Positions 1 through 5,868 of a stretch of DNA of 5,868 nt are shown one piece after another; position 1 is the first letter of the stretch; each line of letters starts with the position of its first letter. Below the pieces are notes generated by a model. The model saw nothing but the letters and a program-made list of their open reading frames with translations, was not told where the DNA came from and made no database searches. The position numbers and the translations under genes were made by a program. The stretch is from Bacteroidota bacterium (GTDB lineage Bacteria; Bacteroidota; Bacteroidia; Chitinophagales; Chitinophagaceae), in assembly GCA_028876035.1 (NCBI GenBank), contig JAGWTK010000267.1:1-5868 (forward strand), in the 5' to 3' direction.

Positions 1-36
1 GATATCGGCCATTACATATTTAATAATCTTTCTCAT
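1..36 (-). CDS. nosY: NosY, ABC transporter membrane subunit (first 12 codons only)
   Basis: This is the 5' end of a gene that runs out of the window at position 1. The ATG at 36-34 overlaps the nosF stop as ATGA, and 12 codons are visible (MRKIIKYVMADI). A short basic start followed by a hydrophobic stretch resembles the N-terminus of NosY-type membrane proteins, whose first cytoplasmic helix leads into a membrane segment. The assignment rests mainly on gene order, since nosF is normally followed by nosY, the permease partner of the NosF ATPase. A weak purine stretch (GGGA) lies just upstream inside nosF. The sequence is too short to prove the family, and another small ABC-2-type membrane protein would look the same at this length. 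Confidence 0.75.
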   Translation of the reverse strand, partial: MRKIIKYVMADI

Positions 37-749
37 GTTCCCATATTTTTCATAATCTGTGCAATCGCGCCGGACAGTCTTCGCTCGCCTGTTGCTTCAC
101 GCAATTCATCGGTATTTTGGTGAAGGCGGATTTTTCCGTCCTGCATGTACAATACCTGCGTCACAAGATCGTCCAGTTCACTGAGCACATGCGATGTAAT
201 GAGCACCAGCCTGCCCGCATCTTTAACCTCCAGAATTTTCTTTTGCAGTACGCTCGCGGCCAGGGGGTCAAGACCGGCCGTGGGTTCATCCAGTATCAGC
301 ACAGCAGGATTGAATAAAAAAGCAAGCGAGGCACTCACTTTTTGCCGGGTGCCGCCAGACAATCCACCCATTCTTTTATGCATCAATACACCGAGGCCGA
401 AATCGTGGATCAAGGATTCATCGAGATCGCTGCTTTTTGCTTTGCACCTGATGTCTTTCATCATGGCAAATACCTGCCCGATGCTCATATTTTCCGGGTA
501 ACGGCCAATCTGCGGCATGTATCCAATCTGCTCCCGGTACATCCAGTGATGTAGTATATTCTGACCATTAAAGGTGATGAATCCATTATCGGGTACCACC
601 ATGCCCAAAATACTTTTAATCAAGGTGGTTTTACCACTTCCATTGGGACCAGTCAGTGCTATGCATTCGCCGCGGTTACAGGTAACCGATACATTGTCGA
701 GTGCGGTGTAACGACCAAACTTCTTTGAAACATTGGTGGCGATAATCAT
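33..749 (-). CDS. nosF: NosF, ABC transporter ATP-binding protein for copper-site maturation
   Basis: This 238-residue cytoplasmic ATPase powers the NosDFY complex, which is needed to assemble the CuZ centre of nitrous oxide reductase. A complete nucleotide-binding domain is visible: Walker A GPNGSGKTT at 34-42, Q-loop Gln80 in GYMPQ, signature LSGGTRQK at 130-137, Walker B VLILDEP at 150-156, D-loop AGLD at 158-161 and switch His187 in TSH. The signature carries Thr-Arg-Gln-Lys after LSGG, as in NosF and related ABC-2-type ATPases. The length is normal for a single-domain ABC ATPase. The start ATG at 749 overlaps the nosD stop (ATGA) and the stop overlaps the nosY start (ATGA), so translation is probably coupled to both neighbours. 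No Shine-Dalgarno sequence is visible before the start. The family call is secure for an ABC ATPase, and the NosF identity comes from the NosD and NosL context. Confidence 0.95.
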   Translation of the reverse strand: MIIATNVSKKFGRYTALDNVSVTCNRGECIALTGPNGSGKTTLIKSILGMVVPDNGFITFNGQNILHHWMYREQIGYMPQIGRYPENMSIGQVFAMMKDIRCKAKSSDLDESLIHDFGLGVLMHKRMGGLSGGTRQKVSASLAFLFNPAVLILDEPTAGLDPLAASVLQKKILEVKDAGRLVLITSHVLSELDDLVTQVLYMQDGKIRLHQNTDELREATGERRLSGAIAQIMKNMGT

Positions 750-1984
750 AAGGTACAGGGTTTCATTTTCGGATGATTGTCTTTGAGGTTCTCCGGTGTC
801 AGACTAGGAATGATTTTCTCTGTTTTGTCAAGCAGTGTGGTCATGAACCCCCGAAAGAGCATCATGCTCGCGTTGTTCTTTTCTACGATTACAGAGAACA
901 GGCTCACCGGGTGATAAGGCACATCACCCGTATTATCGCGGTTGAGATCATAGCCCTCGTATTTATCCCAGTAATTGCCGTCGAAGCGGTTTAGCACCAG
1001 CGAACCATTTGTTCCAATGTCGAATGTATTCCCGCGAAAATCGCAGGAAGCAATATTGTTGTCCATACAGCTGGCCTGAATTTTCAGCGCCCATCCATTG
1101 GCGTAGAAAACATTTGTTTCCATTTTCACACGGGAAGCACCTTCCATATAAATGCCGGTTGTATTACCCGAAAATTCGTTGCCGGCGATATAACTGTCGG
1201 ATATTTCTTTCAGCAAAAGGCCGAACGCGCCATCGCCCCAGTTGTCCTGGAAATAATTGTGCATCATGTGTACGCCGTGGCTGAACATGACCGACACACC
1301 GGCGCCATTGTTTCGGAATATGTTAGCGAAATAGCTGTCGTTGTGCGAGAACATAAAATGAAGCCCGTAACGAAGGTTCTCACCTGAAATATTCCGCCAT
1401 ATCACGGAATTCGTTACAAATTCAAAGTAGATGCCGTCGCGGTGACCCGAAACATCATTGTGGATGATGAGCAGGCTATCGCTTTTCCAGCAATGAATAC
1501 CGTTCCCGCTCGCCTGTTCGTTCTTCTGTGCTCCACGGAATAGATTGTCGCGAATGGTGCAATGGCTACCTCCCTGCACATATACACCAAAGAAAACATC
1601 GTAGAATCGATTGTTCTCTACCAGTACATCCCGCACGCCATCGATTTTAATGCCGGCGATCTCTTCCAGGCTGGATACACCTGAATGCTCCAGCACAAAG
1701 CCCCGGATGGTAACACCCGCTGCAGTAACCGATATAATTTCGTATTTGTGATCGCCATCGAGTGTGGGAAAGTCCTGTCCAAGCAGCACAATCGCTTTGT
1801 TGATCACCAGGTTCTTTTCATGATAAATCCCTTTTGCCACCGCTATGGTATCGCCTGCATGAGCAGCAGATACCGCATCGGCAATTCTGGTGTAACTGCT
1901 GGCCGGACCAACAAGTATGGTCCTTGCACCAGCCGTTAATGCCGATAAAATACAGAACAGGCATATGGGAAACAGGTTCTTCAT
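746..1984 (-). CDS. nosD: NosD, periplasmic beta-helix protein of the NosDFY complex
   Basis: This 412-residue exported protein is the periplasmic partner of NosF and NosY. In the known system NosD receives copper from NosL and passes it to apo-NosZ for metal-site maturation. Residues 1-20 form a Sec signal peptide with a likely cut after TAGA. Residues about 85-340 are short repeats rich in G, N and aromatic residues, with the rung pattern of a right-handed parallel beta-helix (CASH/NosD family). NosD-like landmarks are HFMFSHND at 209-216, VMFSHGVHMMHN at 232-243, DGNYWDKYEGYD at 335-346, GDVPY at 353-357 and the tail NHPKMKP at 403-409. The His and Met residues in the two FSH motifs are plausible copper contacts (inference). 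The start at 1984 overlaps the nosL stop by ATGA and is preceded by an unusually strong Shine-Dalgarno match. The length is usual for the family and nothing looks truncated. Confidence 0.95.
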   Translation of the reverse strand: MKNLFPICLFCILSALTAGARTILVGPASSYTRIADAVSAAHAGDTIAVAKGIYHEKNLVINKAIVLLGQDFPTLDGDHKYEIISVTAAGVTIRGFVLEHSGVSSLEEIAGIKIDGVRDVLVENNRFYDVFFGVYVQGGSHCTIRDNLFRGAQKNEQASGNGIHCWKSDSLLIIHNDVSGHRDGIYFEFVTNSVIWRNISGENLRYGLHFMFSHNDSYFANIFRNNGAGVSVMFSHGVHMMHNYFQDNWGDGAFGLLLKEISDSYIAGNEFSGNTTGIYMEGASRVKMETNVFYANGWALKIQASCMDNNIASCDFRGNTFDIGTNGSLVLNRFDGNYWDKYEGYDLNRDNTGDVPYHPVSLFSVIVEKNNASMMLFRGFMTTLLDKTEKIIPSLTPENLKDNHPKMKPCTL

Positions 1985-3000
1985 TCTGCCATCACCTCCT
2001 TCCAGCCAATAATGGTTCCGCCCAGGGTTTGTTGCAGACTATCCAGGCCCTCTTTACTGGCAAACCCTGCGACATGTCCGCCCATCGGTGCATTGATCAC
2101 ATCGCTGCGCAAATAAAAAGCCTGCTCTGCATTCACCAGCGAATGGTCAACCGAATAACTGGTTACATAAAAACCCGCCTTATCTGCTACAGCCGGTTGC
2201 GTTTTAACAAACTGTTCCAGGCAGTGCAAATCATCAAACTTGTAGGGTTTGCCCTTGCGCGTGACCAGCTCTGCGCCAAAACGCTTATCGCTGATGGTCA
2301 TCCTGCAAAAACTGCACTCATCCCTGCCCGTTATAATAGGCGTTGGCTTGCCGGAGCAGCCGGTGGATGTGCCCGCTATGAGTATTAGTACGCCCATCGT
2401 TAATACCGTATGACTGGCTTTGCGTTTCCTGCTGCTTCGTATTTCCAGAAAGAGAGCAGTTGCCAGTAAAAGTCCGGATCCGATAAATATCCATCCGCCG
2501 GTGCCGGGGACCGACCATGCTCCAAAGTTCAACAGCTGTTTGAAGCCGATCAGCGGTGGTTGGTAGGCCATACCGGGCACTACAATCGGTGCATCCGGGT
2601 TGAGGTGGTGACCGTAATCGTATTCCCATTTCCAGAAATCAACCATTGCTATAATCCCAAATGCCACGAACAATCCAAACGCGGTGTACAGCCACCTGCG
2701 GCGATTGAGTGATGCAGCGATGATCATCAGCAATGTAAAGAACACAATGCAAATTGGAAGTATCCTGAATTCGGTAAAATCTTCGTTGCGCAGCGGCCGC
2801 ATTCCTATGTAATGATTCAGTCCATTCACAATCTCAACATTGCCTTTGAGTCCGTTCGCATGAATTTCAAGCAGGAGTCCCTCGGGGTATTGCGGGGCCT
2901 GCAGGGATATTTGCCAGATGGGTACAAAGAGTACGGCGATGAGGATGATGCCGGCAACGAATACCAGTGTACGGGAGAGCCGGCTTAGTTTACTATTCAT
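1981..3000 (-). CDS. nosL: Fused polytopic membrane domain plus NosL copper chaperone
   Basis: This 339-residue protein (ATG at 3000) has a C-terminal NosL domain, the periplasmic copper donor to NosD. The copper motif CSFCRM lies at 229-234, and a conserved KFDDLHCLE follows at 254-262. Ordinary NosL is a lipoprotein of roughly 170-190 residues. Here about 200 residues precede it, with hydrophobic segments at about 13-31, 81-98, 104-122 and 170-187, and a fifth at about 198-214. The fifth follows the basic run RKRK and ends at Cys215 in TSTGC, like a buried lipoprotein signal. Basic residues at 100-102 and 191-194 fit the positive-inside rule and place the NosL domain in the periplasm. The N-terminal part has the loop motif NGLNHYIGM at 59-67 and a His pair at 131-132. 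It may be a NosB-like module (inference). A GTG at 3033, directly after the FAS1 stop, would add 11 residues, but the ATG gives the more usual membrane-protein start. No Shine-Dalgarno sequence is seen. The stop overlaps nosD. Confidence 0.88.
   Translation of the reverse strand: MNSKLSRLSRTLVFVAGIILIAVLFVPIWQISLQAPQYPEGLLLEIHANGLKGNVEIVNGLNHYIGMRPLRNEDFTEFRILPICIVFFTLLMIIAASLNRRRWLYTAFGLFVAFGIIAMVDFWKWEYDYGHHLNPDAPIVVPGMAYQPPLIGFKQLLNFGAWSVPGTGGWIFIGSGLLLATALFLEIRSSRKRKASHTVLTMGVLILIAGTSTGCSGKPTPIITGRDECSFCRMTISDKRFGAELVTRKGKPYKFDDLHCLEQFVKTQPAVADKAGFYVTSYSVDHSLVNAEQAFYLRSDVINAPMGGHVAGFASKEGLDSLQQTLGGTIIGWKEVMAE
1991..2001 (-). promoter_or_regulatory. Extended Shine-Dalgarno sequence for nosD
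   Basis: On the coding strand the sequence is AAGGAGGTGAT, an 11-base match to the standard anti-Shine-Dalgarno tail of 16S rRNA. Six bases separate its end from the nosD ATG, and ten separate the GGAGG core from it. It lies inside the last codons of nosL (encoding KEVM). No other gene in the window has a comparable site, so it supports the chosen nosD start and may allow nosD initiation beyond simple coupling to nosL. Confidence 0.6.
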
Positions 3001-3033
3001 ACAGTTCAGTTTAGGCAGTTGCCTGCGGAACAC

Positions 3034-3606
3034 TTATTTCTTTTCAGCGGCAGGTGGTAACAATACACCGTCAATGATATGGATGATACCATTCGACGCC
3101 TGTACCGATCCAACAATTGCTGCACCGTTGTTCAGCGTTATCTTACCATCTTTTACATGCACGGTAACGTTGTCACCGTTTACCATGCCCAGCACCTGTC
3201 CGTCTGTAAGGCTTTCTGCTTTGATTACCGAAACCGCTACATGATATTGCAGTATGTTAACCAATGCATCCTTTTGTTCGGGCTTCATCAGACCGTCCAC
3301 GGTACCTGCCGGCAGTTTAGCAAACGCTTCGTCCGTGGGCGCGAAAACAGTGAATGGACCTGCATTTGACAATGAGGTTACCAGGTCAGCCTGCTTAAGG
3401 GCGGCTACCAGGGTGGTATGATCTTTTGAACCGACAGCCACTTTCACAATATCCTTTGCAGACATATCGTCTTTTACGTTTTCTTGTCCGCCCCCGGTTG
3501 CTGTGGCAGCAGGTGCCATTGCGGCGGCAGAAGTGGTTTCATCGTTATTACAACTGCTGCAGCATACCAATGCGAGCAGTGACAATACAATCGATAACTT
3601 TTTCAT
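3034..3606 (-). CDS. FAS1 (fasciclin) domain lipoprotein in the nos operon
   Basis: This 190-residue lipoprotein carries one FAS1 domain. The leader MKKLSIVLSLLALVCCSSC ends in a lipobox-like cysteine (Cys19, with Cys15 and Cys16 as alternatives), followed by NNDE and a low-complexity linker rich in Ala, Thr and Gly at 24-41. The FAS1 domain covers about 50-185. Its hallmarks are the H1 motif GPFTVFAPTDEAF at 83-95, the central LQYHV at 119-123 and the H2 motif ASNGIIHIIDGVLLP at 170-184. FAS1 domains usually mediate adhesion or protein contact, and no role in N2O reduction is established to my knowledge. It sits 53 bases after nosZ and 33 before nosL on the same strand, so it is almost certainly cotranscribed. 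The start at 3606 is chosen because it begins directly at the signal peptide. An upstream extension to 3654 would place charged and Cys-rich residues in front of the signal and cover the hairpin. The domain call is firm and the function is unknown. Confidence 0.92.
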   Translation of the reverse strand: MKKLSIVLSLLALVCCSSCNNDETTSAAAMAPAATATGGGQENVKDDMSAKDIVKVAVGSKDHTTLVAALKQADLVTSLSNAGPFTVFAPTDEAFAKLPAGTVDGLMKPEQKDALVNILQYHVAVSVIKAESLTDGQVLGMVNGDNVTVHVKDGKITLNNGAAIVGSVQASNGIIHIIDGVLLPPAAEKK

Positions 3607-3623
3607 GCGTGCATTTTTGGTTA

Positions 3624-3653
3624 TGCACCGGCAGCAGGGTTGCCGCCGGTGCA
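3624..3653 (-). promoter_or_regulatory. Intercistronic hairpin between nosZ and the FAS1 gene
   Basis: The spacer holds a perfect 9-base-pair inverted repeat, TGCACCGGC at 3624-3632 against GCCGGTGCA at 3645-3653. The 12-base loop can pair further (GCA with TGC after one mismatch), leaving a 4-base tip. In the transcript it starts six bases after the nosZ stop and ends 17 bases before the FAS1 ATG. An A-rich stretch follows, not a U tract, so it is not a classical intrinsic terminator. It more likely protects the nosZ 3' end or attenuates downstream expression (inference). Confidence 0.65.
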
Positions 3654-3659
3654 CAATGG

Positions 3660-5654
3660 TTATTTGGCAACGGCTGAGTCTGGTTCAGGAAGATTTTTGC
3701 CCGTACTGAACAACAAAGGAGTATTGCTGCCCGCAGGCGATACGCGCACATAACCTTGCATCTCCTGGTGAAGGGCACTGCAGAAGTCGGTGCAATAGAA
3801 CGGATAAATACCAGGTTTCTCGGGACTCCATTTCAGGGTTTGTGTTTCGCCCGGCATGATGAGGAGTTCTGCATTGGGTGCACTTTTGATGGCAAAGCCG
3901 TGCGGCACATCCCAGTCCTGTTCAAGATTGGTAACATGCCAGTATACTTCATCGCCCATTTTAATGCCTTCGATATTGTCGGGTGCAAAATGAGAACGGA
4001 TAGCGGTCAGGTACACGTCTACCCGGTTGCCTTTGCGTTCCACTTTCGTTTCTGCCTCTCCTTTTGCCACAAAGGGATTTTTATTTTCTTCCAGCTTATA
4101 GAATTTTACCGAATTGTTTTTAATGAGGTCGGCCGATACGGCTTGTGCATAGTGTGGTTCGCCGATCGTGGGGAAGTCGAGTATTAACTGCATTTTGTCA
4201 CCAGTGATATCAAACAACTGTGCGCTTTGCGCGAGCTCTGGTCCGGTGGGCAGGTAACGGTCCTTGGTGATTTTGTTATACACAATAACATACTGTGCAT
4301 TTGGTTTTCTTGTGTCACCACCAGGAATACAGAGGTGGCCGGGAGAATAATAAGTCGGCTGGCGATCCAGAATTTTCAGGTCCTTGATATTCCACTTCAC
4401 GATTTCAGATGAAACAAAGAAGGTCGTGATCGCATTGCCCTTACCATCAAATTCAGTATGCAATGGTCCGAGTCCGGGTTTCTTCAATTCTCCATAAAGG
4501 GCAGATTCATATTTCACTACGGGAATGCCATCGTAGTCGCCGATAAAATCTTTTGCGGCGATGGCTTTTTGCAGTTTTTCGAAACTGAATACGGGTACCA
4601 GGGCTGCCAGTTTACCGCTGCCTACAATAAATTCACCGGTGGGATCTACGTCACAGCCATGCGGTGATTTTGGACAGGGAATAAAGTAACAGATGTCTTT
4701 TAGTTCCCGGGTGTCGAGGACTGTAACGGACGTTTTTATTTCTGATGTTGCCGAATGTGTTTTCTCGTTGTACACATTATGTGCATACCGCACGGTTTCC
4801 TTGGTGCCCTTACCAGCCTTCAGGTATTCTTCAGCTTTTTTCCAGTTGACCGCCATCACAAAGTCTTTATCCCGCTTTGAAGCGTTCACCTCCAGCAGGG
4901 TATTGGCCTGTTCTGTATTGTAGCAGGAGAAAAAGAACCAGCCGCTGGAAGGGCCTTTACCAGAATGACTGAGATCGAAGTTTACCCCAGGGCAACGCAG
5001 CTGGAAGGCAATGTCCATATCGCCTTCTTTGCCTACTTTGATAAAACTGATGCTTCCTTTAAAATTTTTCCGGTAACTGTTAATCGGTACATCCCCGTTA
5101 GCGTTATCCGGTGGAACGCTGAAGCGCGTTCCGGCTACTACATATTCCGTGTTCTCGGTGATAAATGGCGAAGAGTGGTTGCCGGCGCTGTTCGGCAACT
5201 CAATAATCTCTGCTGTCCGGTAGGTTGAAAGATCGATCCTTGCTACCCTCGGTGTATTATTGGCATTGGCAAATATCCAGCGGCCGTCAATTTCGCCGTT
5301 GGTTTGTGAGAGTTCGGTGTGGTGAAGGTCGTCCCAGGGAACAGCACCGTGGGAAGTTTGTAACATGGGCTTGGTTTCCTCGCTGTAGCCGTATCCTTTT
5401 TCGGCATCGTTTGAAAAAACGGGAACTACGCGCAGCAAACGGCCGGAAGGAAGACCGTAAATGCTGAGCTGGCCGCTGAAACCACCGGAAACAAAATTGT
5501 AAAATTTATCGTACTGCCCGGGGGCTACATACGATTTTATGGCCGCGTCACCGCTCACGGCATTGCCTGCATTTTTTGGCTGGCAGGAAAAAGATAGGGG
5601 CAGTAAAGCACCCACCAGGATGCTTGCTGCGAGAACTGAGTGTAACTTTTTCAT
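3660..5654 (-). CDS. nosZ: NosZ, Sec-type (clade II) nitrous oxide reductase
   Basis: This 664-residue enzyme is the terminal N2O reductase, reducing N2O to N2 in the periplasm. The leader at 1-24 is a Sec signal with no twin-arginine motif. It ends in SFSC, so Cys24 may be lipidated. Residues about 45-530 form the beta-propeller, and seven CuZ histidines can be placed: His111 and His112 (DDLHH), His160 (GNHSS), His332 (SPHG), His399 (GPLH), His440 (SPGH) and His501 (EPHY). Residues about 545-640 form the cupredoxin domain with CuA ligands His585 (DVPHGF), Cys621, Cys625, His629 and Met632 in CTDFCSALHQEM. Asp623 stands where Tat-type enzymes have Trp. All catalytic residues are present, so the enzyme should be active. 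The ATG at 5654 is chosen because the signal peptide starts there. The frame stays open up to 5816, but that part overlaps the cytochrome gene and reads as unrelated sequence. The gap to the cytochrome stop is 25 bases, without a clear Shine-Dalgarno sequence. Confidence 0.98.
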   Translation of the reverse strand: MKKLHSVLAASILVGALLPLSFSCQPKNAGNAVSGDAAIKSYVAPGQYDKFYNFVSGGFSGQLSIYGLPSGRLLRVVPVFSNDAEKGYGYSEETKPMLQTSHGAVPWDDLHHTELSQTNGEIDGRWIFANANNTPRVARIDLSTYRTAEIIELPNSAGNHSSPFITENTEYVVAGTRFSVPPDNANGDVPINSYRKNFKGSISFIKVGKEGDMDIAFQLRCPGVNFDLSHSGKGPSSGWFFFSCYNTEQANTLLEVNASKRDKDFVMAVNWKKAEEYLKAGKGTKETVRYAHNVYNEKTHSATSEIKTSVTVLDTRELKDICYFIPCPKSPHGCDVDPTGEFIVGSGKLAALVPVFSFEKLQKAIAAKDFIGDYDGIPVVKYESALYGELKKPGLGPLHTEFDGKGNAITTFFVSSEIVKWNIKDLKILDRQPTYYSPGHLCIPGGDTRKPNAQYVIVYNKITKDRYLPTGPELAQSAQLFDITGDKMQLILDFPTIGEPHYAQAVSADLIKNNSVKFYKLEENKNPFVAKGEAETKVERKGNRVDVYLTAIRSHFAPDNIEGIKMGDEVYWHVTNLEQDWDVPHGFAIKSAPNAELLIMPGETQTLKWSPEKPGIYPFYCTDFCSALHQEMQGYVRVSPAGSNTPLLFSTGKNLPEPDSAVAK

Positions 5655-5679
5655 AATAGATAGAGTGGGTTGTGTATGA

Positions 5680-5868
5680 CTATTTAACGCCATCGTTTTT
5701 GCGCATGAACTCAAACACATTGCGTGCTTCTTCGTCGCTAAGGTGCTGATTGGGCATTCTAACCAGGCATATTTCGAGCATTGCCTGCGCCTTGGGGTCT
5801 TTGTCGAGCATTGCATCGGGGTTAGTGGCGAAATTCATGATCCATTCCGGGGAATGCCTGCCCGTTAC
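5680..5868 (-). CDS. c-type cytochrome, C-terminal part (probable electron donor to NosZ)
   Basis: The last 62 codons of a gene enter from the right edge, and it ends in TAG at 5682-5680. The reading is rich in features of small class I cytochromes c: GRHSPEWIMNF, then NPDAMLDKD, then RMPNQHLSDEEARNVFEFM as the closing helix. The Met in RMPNQ (codon at 5757-5755) is the expected distal heme ligand. The heme-binding CxxCH would lie upstream, outside the window, so it cannot be confirmed. The stop is 25 bases before nosZ on the same strand, which suggests one transcript. Clade II nos clusters commonly carry cytochrome c genes that feed electrons to the CuA centre, so that is the likely role. 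It could also be the C-terminal domain of a larger multi-domain cytochrome. The window does not show its length or its signal peptide. Confidence 0.85.
   Translation of the reverse strand, partial: VTGRHSPEWIMNFATNPDAMLDKDPKAQAMLEICLVRMPNQHLSDEEARNVFEFMRKNDGVK

Noticed and set aside
3001..3033. GTG start for the NosL fusion directly after the FAS1 stop
   Set aside because: It is possible by stop-start reinitiation, but the ATG at 3000 is the commoner codon and gives a normal membrane-protein N-terminus. It is kept only as an alternative.
3624..3653. Hairpin as a rho-independent terminator
   Set aside because: No U tract follows the stem in the transcript. The next bases are A-rich, and the downstream genes belong to the same pathway.
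3607..3654. In-frame 16-codon extension of the FAS1 gene
   Set aside because: It would put Arg- and Cys-rich residues in front of the lipoprotein signal and would be encoded by the hairpin. The ATG at 3606 begins exactly at the signal.
117..5467. Many plus-strand open frames and short minus-strand frames
   Set aside because: All lie opposite or out of frame with strongly supported nos genes, and their translations show no domain, signal or composition of a real protein.
5655..5816. In-frame 54-codon extension upstream of nosZ
   Set aside because: It overlaps the cytochrome c 3' end in another frame, has no coding character, and would place charged sequence before a clear signal peptide.
1..5868. 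nosR, nosX or a regulator gene, tRNA, riboswitch, CRISPR or mobile element
   Set aside because: None is visible. The window is filled by the seven described genes and spacers of at most 53 bases, none with a recognisable promoter motif such as TAnnTTTG.

Overview
The window is most of a nitrous oxide reductase (nos) operon of the clade II, Sec-exported kind. All genes lie on the minus strand, so transcription runs from position 5868 down to 1. In transcription order it holds the C-terminal end of a c-type cytochrome (cut by the window edge), nosZ, a FAS1/fasciclin-domain lipoprotein gene, a fused membrane-domain/NosL gene, nosD, nosF and the first 12 codons of nosY. There is no gap above 53 bases, and every base from 1 to 5868 is coding or a short intercistronic spacer. 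No tRNA, rRNA, mobile element or CRISPR array was seen.

The sequence points to Bacteroidota, possibly a Chitinophagaceae-like member (inference). The reasons are the moderate GC content by eye, the mostly absent Shine-Dalgarno sequences, lipoprotein signals with an Asn/Asp-rich stretch after the cysteine, a NosZ with a Sec/lipoprotein leader instead of a twin-arginine leader, and a cytochrome c gene directly upstream of nosZ. The strain cannot be named from this sequence.

Region by region: 5868-5680 is the cytochrome c tail with its Met heme ligand. 5654-3660 is NosZ, in which all seven CuZ histidines and the CuA ligands are visible. 3659-3607 is a spacer dominated by a strong hairpin. 3606-3034 is the FAS1 lipoprotein. 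3000-1981 is a protein with four membrane segments followed by a fifth hydrophobic segment that looks like a former lipoprotein signal, and then a NosL copper-chaperone domain. 1984-746 is NosD, 749-33 is NosF, and 36-1 is the start of NosY. The last four genes are chained by three ATGA stop/start overlaps.

How they work together: the cytochrome probably delivers electrons to the CuA site of NosZ, which reduces N2O to N2 at CuZ. NosL delivers copper to the periplasmic NosDFY machinery (NosD beta-helix, NosF ATPase, NosY membrane subunit), which supports CuZ assembly. The two parts with no settled role are the membrane domain fused to NosL, possibly a NosB-like module, and the FAS1 lipoprotein between nosZ and nosL. 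These are the best candidates for undescribed biology here.
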